Shown here one piece after another: positions 6,035-13,342 of a stretch of DNA of 14,338 bases. The stretch covers positions 1-14,338 of the forward strand of contig JAEYTO010000111.1 in assembly GCA_023433925.1 (NCBI GenBank), in the 5' to 3' direction. The DNA comes from Pseudomonadota bacterium (lineage in GTDB: Bacteria > Desulfobacterota > Desulfovibrionia > Desulfovibrionales > Desulfovibrionaceae). How positions within the stretch are numbered: the first letter of the stretch is position 1; each line of letters begins with the position of its first letter. The notes beneath the pieces are model-generated. The model was given only the letters and a program-made list of their open reading frames with translations, ran no database searches and was not told where the DNA came from. The position numbers and the translations under genes are program-made.

Positions 6035-7972
6035 ATGGAGCGCACCATCTATCTCCATACGATCCCCCTGACCCAGGCAGTGGAGGCGCTCAAGGCCGCC
6101 CTTGACCGCGAGACCCTCGTGGGCCGCGAGACCGTGGCCACCGAGGACGCCTTGGGCCGCGTGCTGGCCGCGCCGGTGTACGCCCGCTACTCCTCGCCCA
6201 CCTTTCACAGCGCGGCCATGGACGGCATCGCCGTGCGCGCCAAGGACACCTTCGCGGCCCGCGAGGGCTCGCCCGTGCGCCTGCGCAAGGGCCAGGGCTA
6301 TACGCCGGTCAACACGGGCCATCCCCTGCCCCAGGGCTTCGACGCCGTGGTCATGATCGAGCACGTGGTCCAGGAGGACGAGGAGACCGCGGCCCTGGAG
6401 GCTCCGGCCTTTCCCTTCCAGCACGTGCGGCGCATCGGCGAGGACATCGTGGCCACGGAGCTGCTCATGCCCCAGGGCCACAGGCTCTCGGCCTACGACC
6501 TGGGCGCGCTCCTGTCGGCCGGCATCTGGGAGGTCGAAGTCTTCGAGCCCGTGCGCCTGGCCTTCATCCCCACGGGCGACGAGGTGCTCGACTACACGCA
6601 GCGGCCCGAGCCCAAGGCCGGCCAGGTGGTGGAGAGCAACTCGACCATGCTCTGCGCCCTGGCCCGCTCCTGGGGCCTGGCGGCCCGGCGCGTGCCGCCC
6701 GTGCCCGACGACATGGAAGCCCTGGAGACCGCCGTGCGCCAGGCCCTGGACTCGGACGCGCACGTGGTGGTCATGGGCGCGGGCTCCTCGGCCGGCAGCA
6801 AGGACTTCACCCGCGCGGTCATGGAGCGTGTGGGCCGCGCGCTCGTGCATGGCGTGTCGGCCATGCCCGGCAAGCCCTCGCTGCTCGGAGTGGCGCACAA
6901 CGGCAAGCTCCTGGTCGGCGCGCCGGGCTACCCCGTGAGCGCGGTCATCTGCTTCGAGGAGCTGCTGCGCCCGCTGGCGGCCTGGCTGGGCCGCTTCGAC
7001 GCGCCCGAGCGGCCTGCGCTGGACGTGGAGCTGACGCGCAAGACGCCCTCCAGGCTCGGCACCGAGGAGTTCGTGCGCCTGGCCGTGGGCCGCGTGGGCG
7101 AGCGCTGGGTGGCCACGCCGCTGGGTCGCGGCGCGGGCATGATCACCACCCTCACCCGCGCCCAGGCCATGACGCGCATCCCCGAGCTGGTCGAGGGCTT
7201 CGAGGCCGGGGCCACGGTCAAGGCCGAACTCCTCGCGCCCATGGCCCAGCTTGAGCGCACGCTCGTCATCGTGGGCAGCCACGACAACACCCTGGACCTG
7301 CTGGCCAACGAGCTCATGGGCCTGCCCGAGCCCGTGCGCGTCTCCTCGACCCACGTGGGCAGCATGGGCGGCATCACGGCCCTCAAGGGCGGCCTGGCCC
7401 TGTGCGCCGGCGCGCACCTGTTCGACCCGGAGACGGGCGACTTCAACTTCCCCTTCCTGGCCAAGCACGCGCCCGACCAGGACGTCACGGCCGTGAACCT
7501 GGCCATCCGCCACCAGGGCCTTATCGTGGCCAAGGGCAACCCCAAGTCCATCAAGGCCGTGGCCGACCTGGCCCGCGAGGACGTGCGCTTCATCAACCGC
7601 CAGCGCGGGGCCGGCACGCGCATCCTCCTGGACCACCACCTCAAGACCGCCGGCATCAAGCCGGAGCAGGTGCGCGGCTACGACAAGGAGGAGTTCACGC
7701 ACATGGCCGTAGCCGTGAACGTGCTCACGGGCGCGGCCGACTGCGGCCTGGGCATCCACGCCGCGGCCAAGGCCCTGGACCTGGGCTTCGTCGAGCTGGC
7801 CCGCGAGCGCTACGACCTGCTCATCCCCACGCGCTTCCTGGACGATCCGCGCATCAAGACCCTGCTGGAGGTCATCCGCTCGCGGGACTTCCAGGCGAAG
7901 ATCAGGAACCAGGGCGGCTACGAGACGACCCTCACGGGACAGGTCATGCGGCCGGGGGTGGGATTGGGATAG
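6035..7972 (+). CDS. moeA: MoeA molybdopterin molybdenumtransferase fused to a binding-protein-like domain
   Basis: 645 residues in two parts. Residues 1-405 are MoeA, which inserts molybdate (or tungstate) into adenylated molybdopterin: SAAMDGIAV (59-67), NTGHPLP..FDAVVMIEHV (93-111), IPTGDEV (178-184), GQVVESNS (196-203), GAGSSAGSKDF (248-258), MPGKPS (277-282) and GAPGYPVSAV (295-304, with Tyr for the usual Asn). Residues about 407-640 form a periplasmic-binding-protein-like domain (PF12727 type) without a signal peptide, with IVGSHDNTLDLL, STHVGSMGG, NRQRGAGTR and DCGLGIHAAAK. Such domains resemble molybdate-binding ModA-like folds and may present oxyanion to MoeA or sense it. The fusion is known in sulfate reducers, clostridia and archaea. 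The ATG at 6035 has GGAG upstream; the open frame back to 5666 runs into divergent glk and is rejected. Confidence 0.92.
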   Translation: MERTIYLHTIPLTQAVEALKAALDRETLVGRETVATEDALGRVLAAPVYARYSSPTFHSAAMDGIAVRAKDTFAAREGSPVRLRKGQGYTPVNTGHPLPQGFDAVVMIEHVVQEDEETAALEAPAFPFQHVRRIGEDIVATELLMPQGHRLSAYDLGALLSAGIWEVEVFEPVRLAFIPTGDEVLDYTQRPEPKAGQVVESNSTMLCALARSWGLAARRVPPVPDDMEALETAVRQALDSDAHVVVMGAGSSAGSKDFTRAVMERVGRALVHGVSAMPGKPSLLGVAHNGKLLVGAPGYPVSAVICFEELLRPLAAWLGRFDAPERPALDVELTRKTPSRLGTEEFVRLAVGRVGERWVATPLGRGAGMITTLTRAQAMTRIPELVEGFEAGATVKAELLAPMAQLERTLVIVGSHDNTLDLLANELMGLPEPVRVSSTHVGSMGGITALKGGLALCAGAHLFDPETGDFNFPFLAKHAPDQDVTAVNLAIRHQGLIVAKGNPKSIKAVADLAREDVRFINRQRGAGTRILLDHHLKTAGIKPEQVRGYDKEEFTHMAVAVNVLTGAADCGLGIHAAAKALDLGFVELARERYDLLIPTRFLDDPRIKTLLEVIRSRDFQAKIRNQGGYETTLTGQVMRPGVGLG

Positions 7973-7978
7973 AAGCGA

Positions 7979-8018
7979 GGTAGGCGCGATCAGCGTGTCA
8001 ACGCTGATCGCGCCTACC
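7979..8018. terminator. Strong 18-bp perfect hairpin between convergent genes
   Basis: GGTAGGCGCGATCAGCGT (7979-7996) pairs perfectly with 8001-8018 around a four-base GTCA loop, starting six bases after the moeA stop. It probably terminates moeA and, being symmetrical, also the convergent CPCC gene ending at 8069. The following plus-strand bases are only modestly T-rich (TTGTGCTGTGT), so it is not a textbook intrinsic terminator. It coincides with the left edge of the AT-richer patch. Confidence 0.65.
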
Positions 8019-8068
8019 ATTGTGCTGTGTGATCAACGGGCCACTATTTATTCCAAGACCCAAAAGAT

Positions 8069-8740
8069 TTAAACTTTCTTGTTTTTCTCCTTACACTCTT
8101 CTTTCAGTTTTTTTTGGATCTCCGTCAGTCCTTCCATCTCCAGGTAATCTTCAACAAACATCGTTTCCAACTTTCCATTTCGACATACGGTCACGGTTTG
8201 AACACATTGAGCATATTTCATGAATGAATTTAGTATTATTGCATTCCAGGATTCCTGCTCGCTAACCGAGAAAACCACTTCCTCCGCCTCTGCATAACAT
8301 TCCCATCCTTCCACCTCACGCAGATATCCGACAGCTGCTTTGAAATCCTGCGAACCTTTACACTCAAGCAGGCGCGTGTATGCTTTCTCCAAATCCACGA
8401 CTCGTTGCAAGCGTTCTGGCGGGGTGGGCTCACCTGTCCATAATCGATGTAATGATTTCTCTCGCGCAAATGTCAGGCGCCCCTCGATAAGGCTGACTTC
8501 GTTGGGTGCACTTTCTTCATGCGCATTATGGTCATCCTGCCCATCATCCTCCCAAGAGCAAACACCGCATTGAAAAAAGGCGGCGCGCGCCTCCAGGGTC
8601 GGATAACCACAACAGGGACATGTGCGCCTGAAAAATGGATTAACCGCCTGCATCCCACCAGATGAAAAACGGTAGCAGACGCGCTCGAAAGCTAACCGCC
8701 GCTGGCGCAGACTTTCCAGTATCGTTTGGTCATCATCCAT
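8069..8740 (-). CDS. CPCC-type cysteine-rich protein, function unknown
   Basis: 223 residues, soluble. Residues 40-95 match the cysteine-rich CPCC family (PF14206 type): TCPCCGYPTLE (C41, C43, C44), then F.CGVCSWEDDGQD (C58, C61) and the trailing N.VSL.EGRLTF. The spacing suggests a small zinc ribbon. The C-terminal ~125 residues (helical, charged, lysine-rich tail) match nothing I recognise. A TTG start at 8743 is possible, but ATG at 8740 lies eight bases after GAGGAA and is preferred. The gene is clearly AT-richer than both flanks, uses codons unlike its neighbours and stands alone on its strand, all consistent with recent acquisition. CPCC proteins occur scattered in accessory DNA; a role as immunity or defence partner is speculation. 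Confidence 0.8.
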   Translation of the reverse strand: MDDDQTILESLRQRRLAFERVCYRFSSGGMQAVNPFFRRTCPCCGYPTLEARAAFFQCGVCSWEDDGQDDHNAHEESAPNEVSLIEGRLTFAREKSLHRLWTGEPTPPERLQRVVDLEKAYTRLLECKGSQDFKAAVGYLREVEGWECYAEAEEVVFSVSEQESWNAIILNSFMKYAQCVQTVTVCRNGKLETMFVEDYLEMEGLTEIQKKLKEECKEKNKKV

Positions 8741-8915
8741 CAAGCGCGTTCCTCAATGTACACCAATCCATTCATTTGAGCCTTTTCAGCTTACATGCCA
8801 TCCAGACTGGCAAAAAGCGAAAACTGGACGAAGCCCTGCCCCAAGAGGCATAATGGCTGTTTCTCGGCACCAGATAGGAATTAGCCGCCTACCCTCAGCA
8901 ACTCAGGACACGCAT
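8741..8915. promoter_or_regulatory. Divergent CPCC gene / aguB upstream region
   Basis: 175 bases between the CPCC gene (-) and aguB (+), AT-richer at the CPCC side and returning to high GC near aguB. It must contain both promoters, but no hexamer pair with proper spacing was convincing. The CPCC ribosome site GAGGAA lies at about 8749-8754 on the minus strand, and an AGGA at 8905-8908 serves aguB. Confidence 0.35.
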
Positions 8916-9790
<875 letters not shown>

Positions 9791-9794
<4 letters not shown>

Positions 9795-10894
9795 GCGGCC
9801 ATGTGAAAGCCAACCATCGGAGCACGGCGAATCCGACCGGAAGCGGCGCGCCGGCCGAGCAGTCCTTCCGCCTGCCCGCCGAATGGGAGCCGCACGCGGC
9901 CACCTGGCTCGTGTGGCCCCAATACCGCGAGGATTGGCCGGGCAAGTTCGCGGTCATTCCCTGGGCTTATGCCGAGATGGTCCGCAAGCTCGCCGAGTCC
10001 GAGACCGTGCGGGTGCTGGTGGGCCATGAGTCGGTCGCGGCCAGGGCGCGCGGAATCCTGGCCAAGGCCCACGCGGACCTGTCGGCCGTGGAGTTCGTTA
10101 TCGGCCGCACCAACCGGGGCTGGGCGCGCGACACCCTGCCGGCCTTCGTCAAGGACGCCGGCGGCGACACGGTCATGGCCGCCTTCCGCTTCAACGGCTG
10201 GGCCAAGTACAAGAACCACGCGCTCGACGCCAAGGCGCCCGAGTACGTGCAGGGCGCGCTCGGCCTGCCGCTCCTGCCCATCGAGCACAAGGGCCGCCAA
10301 GTGGTCCTGGAGGGCGGGGCGTTGGACGTGAACGGAAGCGGGACCATCCTGGTCACCGAGGAGTGCTTGCAGCACCCGAGCGTGCAGGTGCGCAATCCAG
10401 GCTTCACGAAGCAGGACTACGCCGAGGTCTTCGGCCGCTGGCTCGGCGCGCCCAATGTCGTCTGGCTGCCCGGCGGCGTGGCCGGCGACGACACCCACGG
10501 CCACGTGGACGACGTGTGCCGCTTCGTGAACCGGACCACGGTGGTCCACTGCCGCGAGGACGACCCGGCCGACCCGAACCACGCCGTCCTGCGCGAGAAC
10601 ATGGCCGTCCTGCGGGAGGCCAGGCTGGAGGACGGCGCGCGCCTGGAGGTCGTGGACCTGCCCATGCCGCGCCCGCTGCTCTACGGCGGCATGCGCCTGC
10701 CGGCCAGCTACGCCAACTTCTACATCGCCAACAGCGTGGTGCTCGTGCCGACCTTCAACGACCCGGCCGACCACCGGGCGCTCGGCATCCTGGCCGAGCT
10801 GTTCCCCCACCGGCGCGTCACGGGCATCCACGCCGTGGACCTCGTGCTCGGCCAGGGTTCCATCCACTGCCTGACCCACGAGCAGTTCGCCTGA
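9791..10894 (+). CDS. aguA: Agmatine deiminase
   Basis: Hydrolyses agmatine to N-carbamoylputrescine and ammonia (guanidino-modifying superfamily, PF04371 type), supplying the substrate of the preceding gene. 367 residues, a normal length. Recognisable elements: LPAEWEPHAATWLVWP near the start, RTNRGWARDTLP (106-117, active-site D114), LEGGALDVNGSGTIL (173-187), THGHVDD (235-241, active-site H238) and the C-terminal nucleophile C360 in GQGSIHCLTH. The start is taken as GTG at 9791, because GGAGG (9778-9782) sits eight bases upstream and the GTG overlaps the aguB TGA (GTGA). A GTG at 9773 would bury that site. The first ~25 residues are variable. A perfect 8-bp hairpin follows the stop. Confidence 0.94.
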
Positions 10895-10898
10895 TCAG

Positions 10899-10918
10899 GG
10901 CCGCGCATCCGCGCGGCC
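10899..10918 (+). terminator. aguA terminator-like hairpin
   Basis: GGCCGCGC pairs with GCGCGGCC around ATCC, starting four bases after the aguA stop. The stem is perfect over eight pairs but has no T-run after it. Its left arm, loop and most of its right arm recur at 11123-11140. Confidence 0.55.
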
Positions 10919-10957
10919 ACAGATCATTAACAGACTGCCGACAAACCCTTTTGCGAA

Positions 10958-10989
10958 AGAGACCCCTTTTTGAAAAAAGGGGCCTCTCT
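10958..10989. terminator. Probable bidirectional intrinsic terminator
   Basis: CCCCTTTT (10963-10970) pairs with AAAAGGGG (10975-10982) around a four-base loop, extended by AGAGA/TCTCT with two unpaired C. The A/T block inside the stem and T-rich flanks on both strands resemble the intrinsic terminators common in Desulfovibrio-type genomes. Given the plus-strand genes on both sides, it most likely backs up the aguA hairpin. Confidence 0.65.
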
Positions 10990-11122
10990 CGCGCTCTCCA
11001 CCAAAATTTTTTGTTATTATTTCAGCATATTGCCTGGCGATACCGTTGGGAAACGAGGTTCCAAGGGGGCCTCGCTCCCTTGGCCGCCGGAGGCGGCATG
11101 AAACGACCTTGGTCAATGATCC

Positions 11123-11140
11123 GGCCGCGCATCCGCGCGG
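11123..11140 (+). repeat. Second copy of the 18-base hairpin sequence
   Basis: GGCCGCGCATCCGCGCGG is identical to 10899-10916 and is preceded by a similar TGATC(A/C) stretch. Here the stem is six pairs (CCGCGC/GCGCGG), because the last two bases differ. The two copies bracket about 205 bases of mostly AT-richer sequence. Confidence 0.7.
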
Positions 11141-11273
11141 TTTCGCGCCGACGGCCGCCTCGTTAGACCAAACCAGCCTCCTTCTCTCATTGCCACCCCG
11201 CCGGGCATCCAGTAAGCCTTTAGAATGAGGAATGGCAGGATCCCCTTACCACCCAAGGAGGAGGTCGTTTGAG

Positions 11274-11513
11274 ATGATCGACAGACATACCTTCGTCAAC
11301 GAGCTCATGCATGCGCGCTCGTCCCTGTTCGACGACAAACAGAAGGCCGAGCAGGTCGTGGACACGGTCTTCCAGGTTCTCAAGGAGAAGGTGGGCCAGG
11401 AGTTCGTGGAGATCGACGGCATCGGCGAGTTCCGCAGCGAGGCGGGCAAGGTCGTCTTCACGCCCACGCGCAGCCTCATGGACCGCATCAGCGAGAGCAG
11501 CCCCACCACCTAA
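11274..11513 (+). CDS. HU-like small protein lacking the DNA-binding arm
   Basis: 79 residues. The N-terminal ~42 residues are two helices as in HU/IHF dimerisation cores (IDRHTFVNEL..., then EQVVDTVFQVLKEKV). The HU turn follows: VEIDGIGEFR (45-54), matching the family's G-F-G-x-F as G49-I50-G51-E52-F53. In HU, about 25 residues of beta-arm with R-N-P then insert into the DNA minor groove. Here only about six residues (SEAGKV) precede FTPTRSLMDRI (62-72), which lines up with the C-terminal F..GKALKDAV helix of HU. So the fold core is kept and the arm is deleted. The start has AAGGAGGAGG (11255-11264) nine bases upstream; the frame open to 11232 is rejected. A related protein follows 19 bases later. 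HU-family membership is my alignment by eye. Confidence 0.75.
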   Translation: MIDRHTFVNELMHARSSLFDDKQKAEQVVDTVFQVLKEKVGQEFVEIDGIGEFRSEAGKVVFTPTRSLMDRISESSPTT

Positions 11514-11532
11514 GCCGCAAGGAGCGATGAGC

Positions 11533-11745
11533 ATGATAAACAATCAGGATATCGCCGCCGCCCTCAAGGAGAAGATGCCCGACCTCTTCAAGGAGGACCT
11601 CGACGCCCGCGACGCCGTGGACATCATCTTCGGCTGCATCCCGCGCGCGCTCAAGAACGCCGACACCGTGGACCTGCCCGGCATCGGACAGATCTCCGCC
11701 CACCATGAGGGCGTGCGCAAGCAGGTCACGTTCAAGGCGTCCTAG
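11533..11745 (+). CDS. Second armless HU-like small protein
   Basis: 70 residues, a divergent paralogue of the preceding gene: both begin MI, have a helix pair (INNQDIAAALKEKM; ARDAVDIIFGCIPRAL) and the G-I-G turn (VDLPGIGQI, 46-54; G50-I51-G52). After the turn a short loop (SAHHEGVRK) replaces the HU arm, and the protein stops at VTFKAS, where HU continues into its last helix. It thus lacks both the arm and the C-terminal helix. ATG at 11533 is chosen over ATG at 11527 because AAGGAG (11519-11524) is eight bases upstream of the former and only two of the latter. It is co-transcribed with the preceding gene (19-base gap). Three bases after its TAG begins copy B of the dispersed repeat. DNA binding is not expected from the usual mechanism. 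Confidence 0.72.
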   Translation: MINNQDIAAALKEKMPDLFKEDLDARDAVDIIFGCIPRALKNADTVDLPGIGQISAHHEGVRKQVTFKAS

Positions 11746-11748
11746 ACG

Positions 11749-11865
11749 GATTGACTTCGAGGCGCTCGCCCCGGCGTTGACGGCGCAAGTGAATTGCGCC
11801 GCCGCCCACCCGGCGGCAAGCCAGCCGACGCATGGCCTGCAGAGCATTTTCAAAAGCGAATGCTC
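11749..11865 (+). repeat. Dispersed 3'-UTR repeat, copy B
   Basis: About 117 bases matching the reverse complement of 1631-1749. Shared landmarks in order: GATTGACTTCGAGG (copy A GATCAACTTTAAGA), GGCGTTGA(C/T)GGCGCAAGTG, the GGCGCAA/TTGCGCC hairpin, GGCGGCAAGCCA, GACGCATGGC(C/T)TGCAGAG and a final arm CATTTTCAAA...TGCTC. It begins three bases after the stop of the second HU-like gene. The terminal hairpin is less perfect here than in copy A. It probably acts as RNA structure at the 3' end of the transcript. Confidence 0.8.
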
Positions 11866-11880
11866 CGGATCGACGCAGCC

Positions 11881-11917
11881 GGCAAAGCCCTCCGGCCGGG
11901 GCCGGGGGGCTTCATGC
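11881..11917. terminator. Hairpin between HU-like genes and lpxB
   Basis: AAGCCCTCCGGC (11885-11896) pairs with GCCGGGGGGCTT (11901-11912) with one G-T pair; GGCA/TGCC can extend the stem after a bulge. It lies between the convergent HU-like genes and lpxB, 34 bases past the lpxB stop, and ends in TT on each strand, so it could serve both directions. Confidence 0.5.
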
Positions 11918-11950
11918 CCTCCTCGCCAATCTTGCCCAGGTTATCGGGGC

Positions 11951-13090
11951 CTAGCGGCCCAGGGTCTTCAGGTCTTCCAGGATGATGCGCGCGGCCCGCT
12001 CGGCCGCGCCGGGCGCGCCAAGCTTCCGGCGCAGGCCGACCAGCTCCCGCTTGGTCGCGGCGTGGGCCGTCTCGTCGAGCCATTTGCCGACTTCGTCCGC
12101 CAGCCGCTCGGGAGCGGTGTCCTCCTGGAGCAGTTCCGGAAAGATCCGCCGGTCCATGATGAGGTTGGGCAGGCTGATGAAGGGCACGTCCACAAGCAGG
12201 CGGCCCAGGGCATAGGTCACTGGCGAGACCATGTAGGCCACCACCGTGGGCGTGCCCACGAGCGCGGACTCCAGGGTCACGGTGCCCGAGGCGGCCAGCA
12301 GTATCCGGCAGCGGCGCATGAGCAGGTAGCGCTCCTCGGGGCCGACGATCTCCACGGGCAGGCCGGGCGGCAGGTGCATCCGCAGCAGGCTCTCGTCCAT
12401 GCCCGGCGCGCGCGCCAGGGCAAAGCGCAGCTTCTGGTCGCGTCCATGGAGCATTCGCGCGGCCTCCGCGAAGCGCGGCAGGAGCGTGGCCACCTCGCGC
12501 CGCCGGCTGCCCGGCAGGATGCCCACGAGCTTGGCCTCGGGCTGCACGGCGTCCAGCTCGGCCAAGGGGATCACATCGAGCAGCGGGTGGCCCACGTAGT
12601 CGGCGCGCACGCCGTGGCGGCGGTAGAAGCCCTCCTCGAAGGGCAGGATGCACAGCACCTTGCGCACGTAGTCGCGCAGGAAGTTGACCCGGCCCTTGCG
12701 CCAGGCCCAGACCTGCGGGCTGATGTAGTAGTAGGCCGGGATGCCCAGGCGCCGGGCCATGCGCGCCACGAGAAAGTTGAAGTCCGGCGCGTCCACGAGA
12801 ATGACCGCCGTGGGCCGGACCTCGCGGAGCCTTTTGTACACGCGGCCGAGCAGGCCGACGATGCGCGGCAGGTGGCTCAGGACCTCGGTGAAGCCCACCA
12901 GCGAGATCTCGTGGCTGCCGAACTCGGCCGCGAAGCCCTCGGCCTGCATGGCCGGACCGCCCATGCCCGTGAAGCGCCTCTTGTCGCCGGCCGCCGCGAA
13001 GCCGCGCATGAGCGAAGCGCCGTGCATGTCCCCGGACGCCTCGCCGGCGCTGATCCAGACGGGTCTAGCTGCCGCGTTCATCACATCCAT
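11951..13090 (-). CDS. lpxB: Lipid-A-disaccharide synthase
   Basis: Glycosyltransferase family 19 enzyme that joins UDP-2,3-diacylglucosamine and lipid X into the lipid A disaccharide at the inner face of the inner membrane. 379 residues, typical. Visible signatures: ISAGEASGDMHG (13-24), GMGGPAMQ, VGFTEVL, LVDAPDFN, YYISPQVWAWR, LPFE, YVGHPLLD, ILPGSRRREV and ASGTVTLESALVGTP in the UDP-sugar site. The ATG at 13090 follows GGAG at a short four-base spacing; an ATG at 13081 is the alternative. A TTGCCA on the minus strand (13151-13156) may be a -35, without a good -10. The gene stands alone, divergent from the Gfo/Idh gene and convergent with the HU-like genes, rather than inside an lpxD-fabZ-lpxA operon. 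It shows that the organism makes LPS. Confidence 0.95.
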   Translation of the reverse strand: MDVMNAAARPVWISAGEASGDMHGASLMRGFAAAGDKRRFTGMGGPAMQAEGFAAEFGSHEISLVGFTEVLSHLPRIVGLLGRVYKRLREVRPTAVILVDAPDFNFLVARMARRLGIPAYYYISPQVWAWRKGRVNFLRDYVRKVLCILPFEEGFYRRHGVRADYVGHPLLDVIPLAELDAVQPEAKLVGILPGSRRREVATLLPRFAEAARMLHGRDQKLRFALARAPGMDESLLRMHLPPGLPVEIVGPEERYLLMRRCRILLAASGTVTLESALVGTPTVVAYMVSPVTYALGRLLVDVPFISLPNLIMDRRIFPELLQEDTAPERLADEVGKWLDETAHAATKRELVGLRRKLGAPGAAERAARIILEDLKTLGR

Positions 13091-13342
13091 GAGTCTCCGC
13101 GCGGAAAGTGATTGTCATTCGGCACCCCGGATACTATCCTCCGCGCCTGTTGGCAACCGCTGGCCGTCCCGAGGGACCCGGCCGCGGCGCGCGACCGCAA
13201 GCACCCACCCTTTCCATGCATCCGCACCGCCGAGCCATCCTCCGGGCGGCGCGTCGATTGGGCCGCGGTCAGGAATCGTGAGCACGGCCCGCGAAGTCGC
13301 CCGCCGAGCTCGCGCGCAGCACAAACCAAGCGAGCGGACATC
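13091..13342. promoter_or_regulatory. Divergent lpxB / Gfo-Idh promoter region
   Basis: 252 bases between divergent starts. Only a short inverted repeat GGATA-C-TATCC (13129-13139) near a possible lpxB -35 stands out. The forward frame is open back to 13112, but its translation is Arg/Pro-rich and precedes the conserved Rossmann start, so it is treated as non-coding. Confidence 0.35.

Larger units (their letters stand above)
10895..11273. other. Hairpin-rich intergenic region
   Basis: 379 bases without a credible gene. In order: an 8-bp hairpin (10899-10918); a long T/A-rich hairpin (10958-10989) followed by AAAATTTTTT at 11003-11012; CCAAGGG/CCCTTGG (11061-11083); GCCGCC/GGCGGC (11083-11097); and a second copy of the 18-base GGCCGCGCATCCGCGCGG (11123-11140), identical to 10899-10916. 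The central part (about 10920-11040) is AT-richer than the flanks. Near the end, TAGAAT at 11221-11226 resembles a -10 box for the HU-like genes, but no matching -35 was found at 16-18 bases. Confidence 0.55.

Noticed and set aside
5942..8020. 692-codon minus-strand ORF antisense to moeA.
   Set aside because: Ala/Gly/His/Arg-rich translation typical of antisense frames in high-GC genes; moeA on the plus strand has all family motifs.
8853..8915. Upstream ATG extending AguB by 21 residues.
   Set aside because: A ribosome-site-like AGAGG exists, but AguB proteins begin at the motif encoded from 8916, and the extension looks like untranslated leader.
11705..13111. 468-codon plus-strand ORF covering repeat copy B and antisense to lpxB.
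   Set aside because: It runs through a structured non-coding repeat and mirrors a complete LpxB; its translation has no recognisable features.
13112..13342. In-frame 77-codon extension before the Gfo/Idh ATG.
   Set aside because: Arg/Pro-rich with no conserved residues, and the Rossmann motif starts at the chosen ATG as expected for the family.
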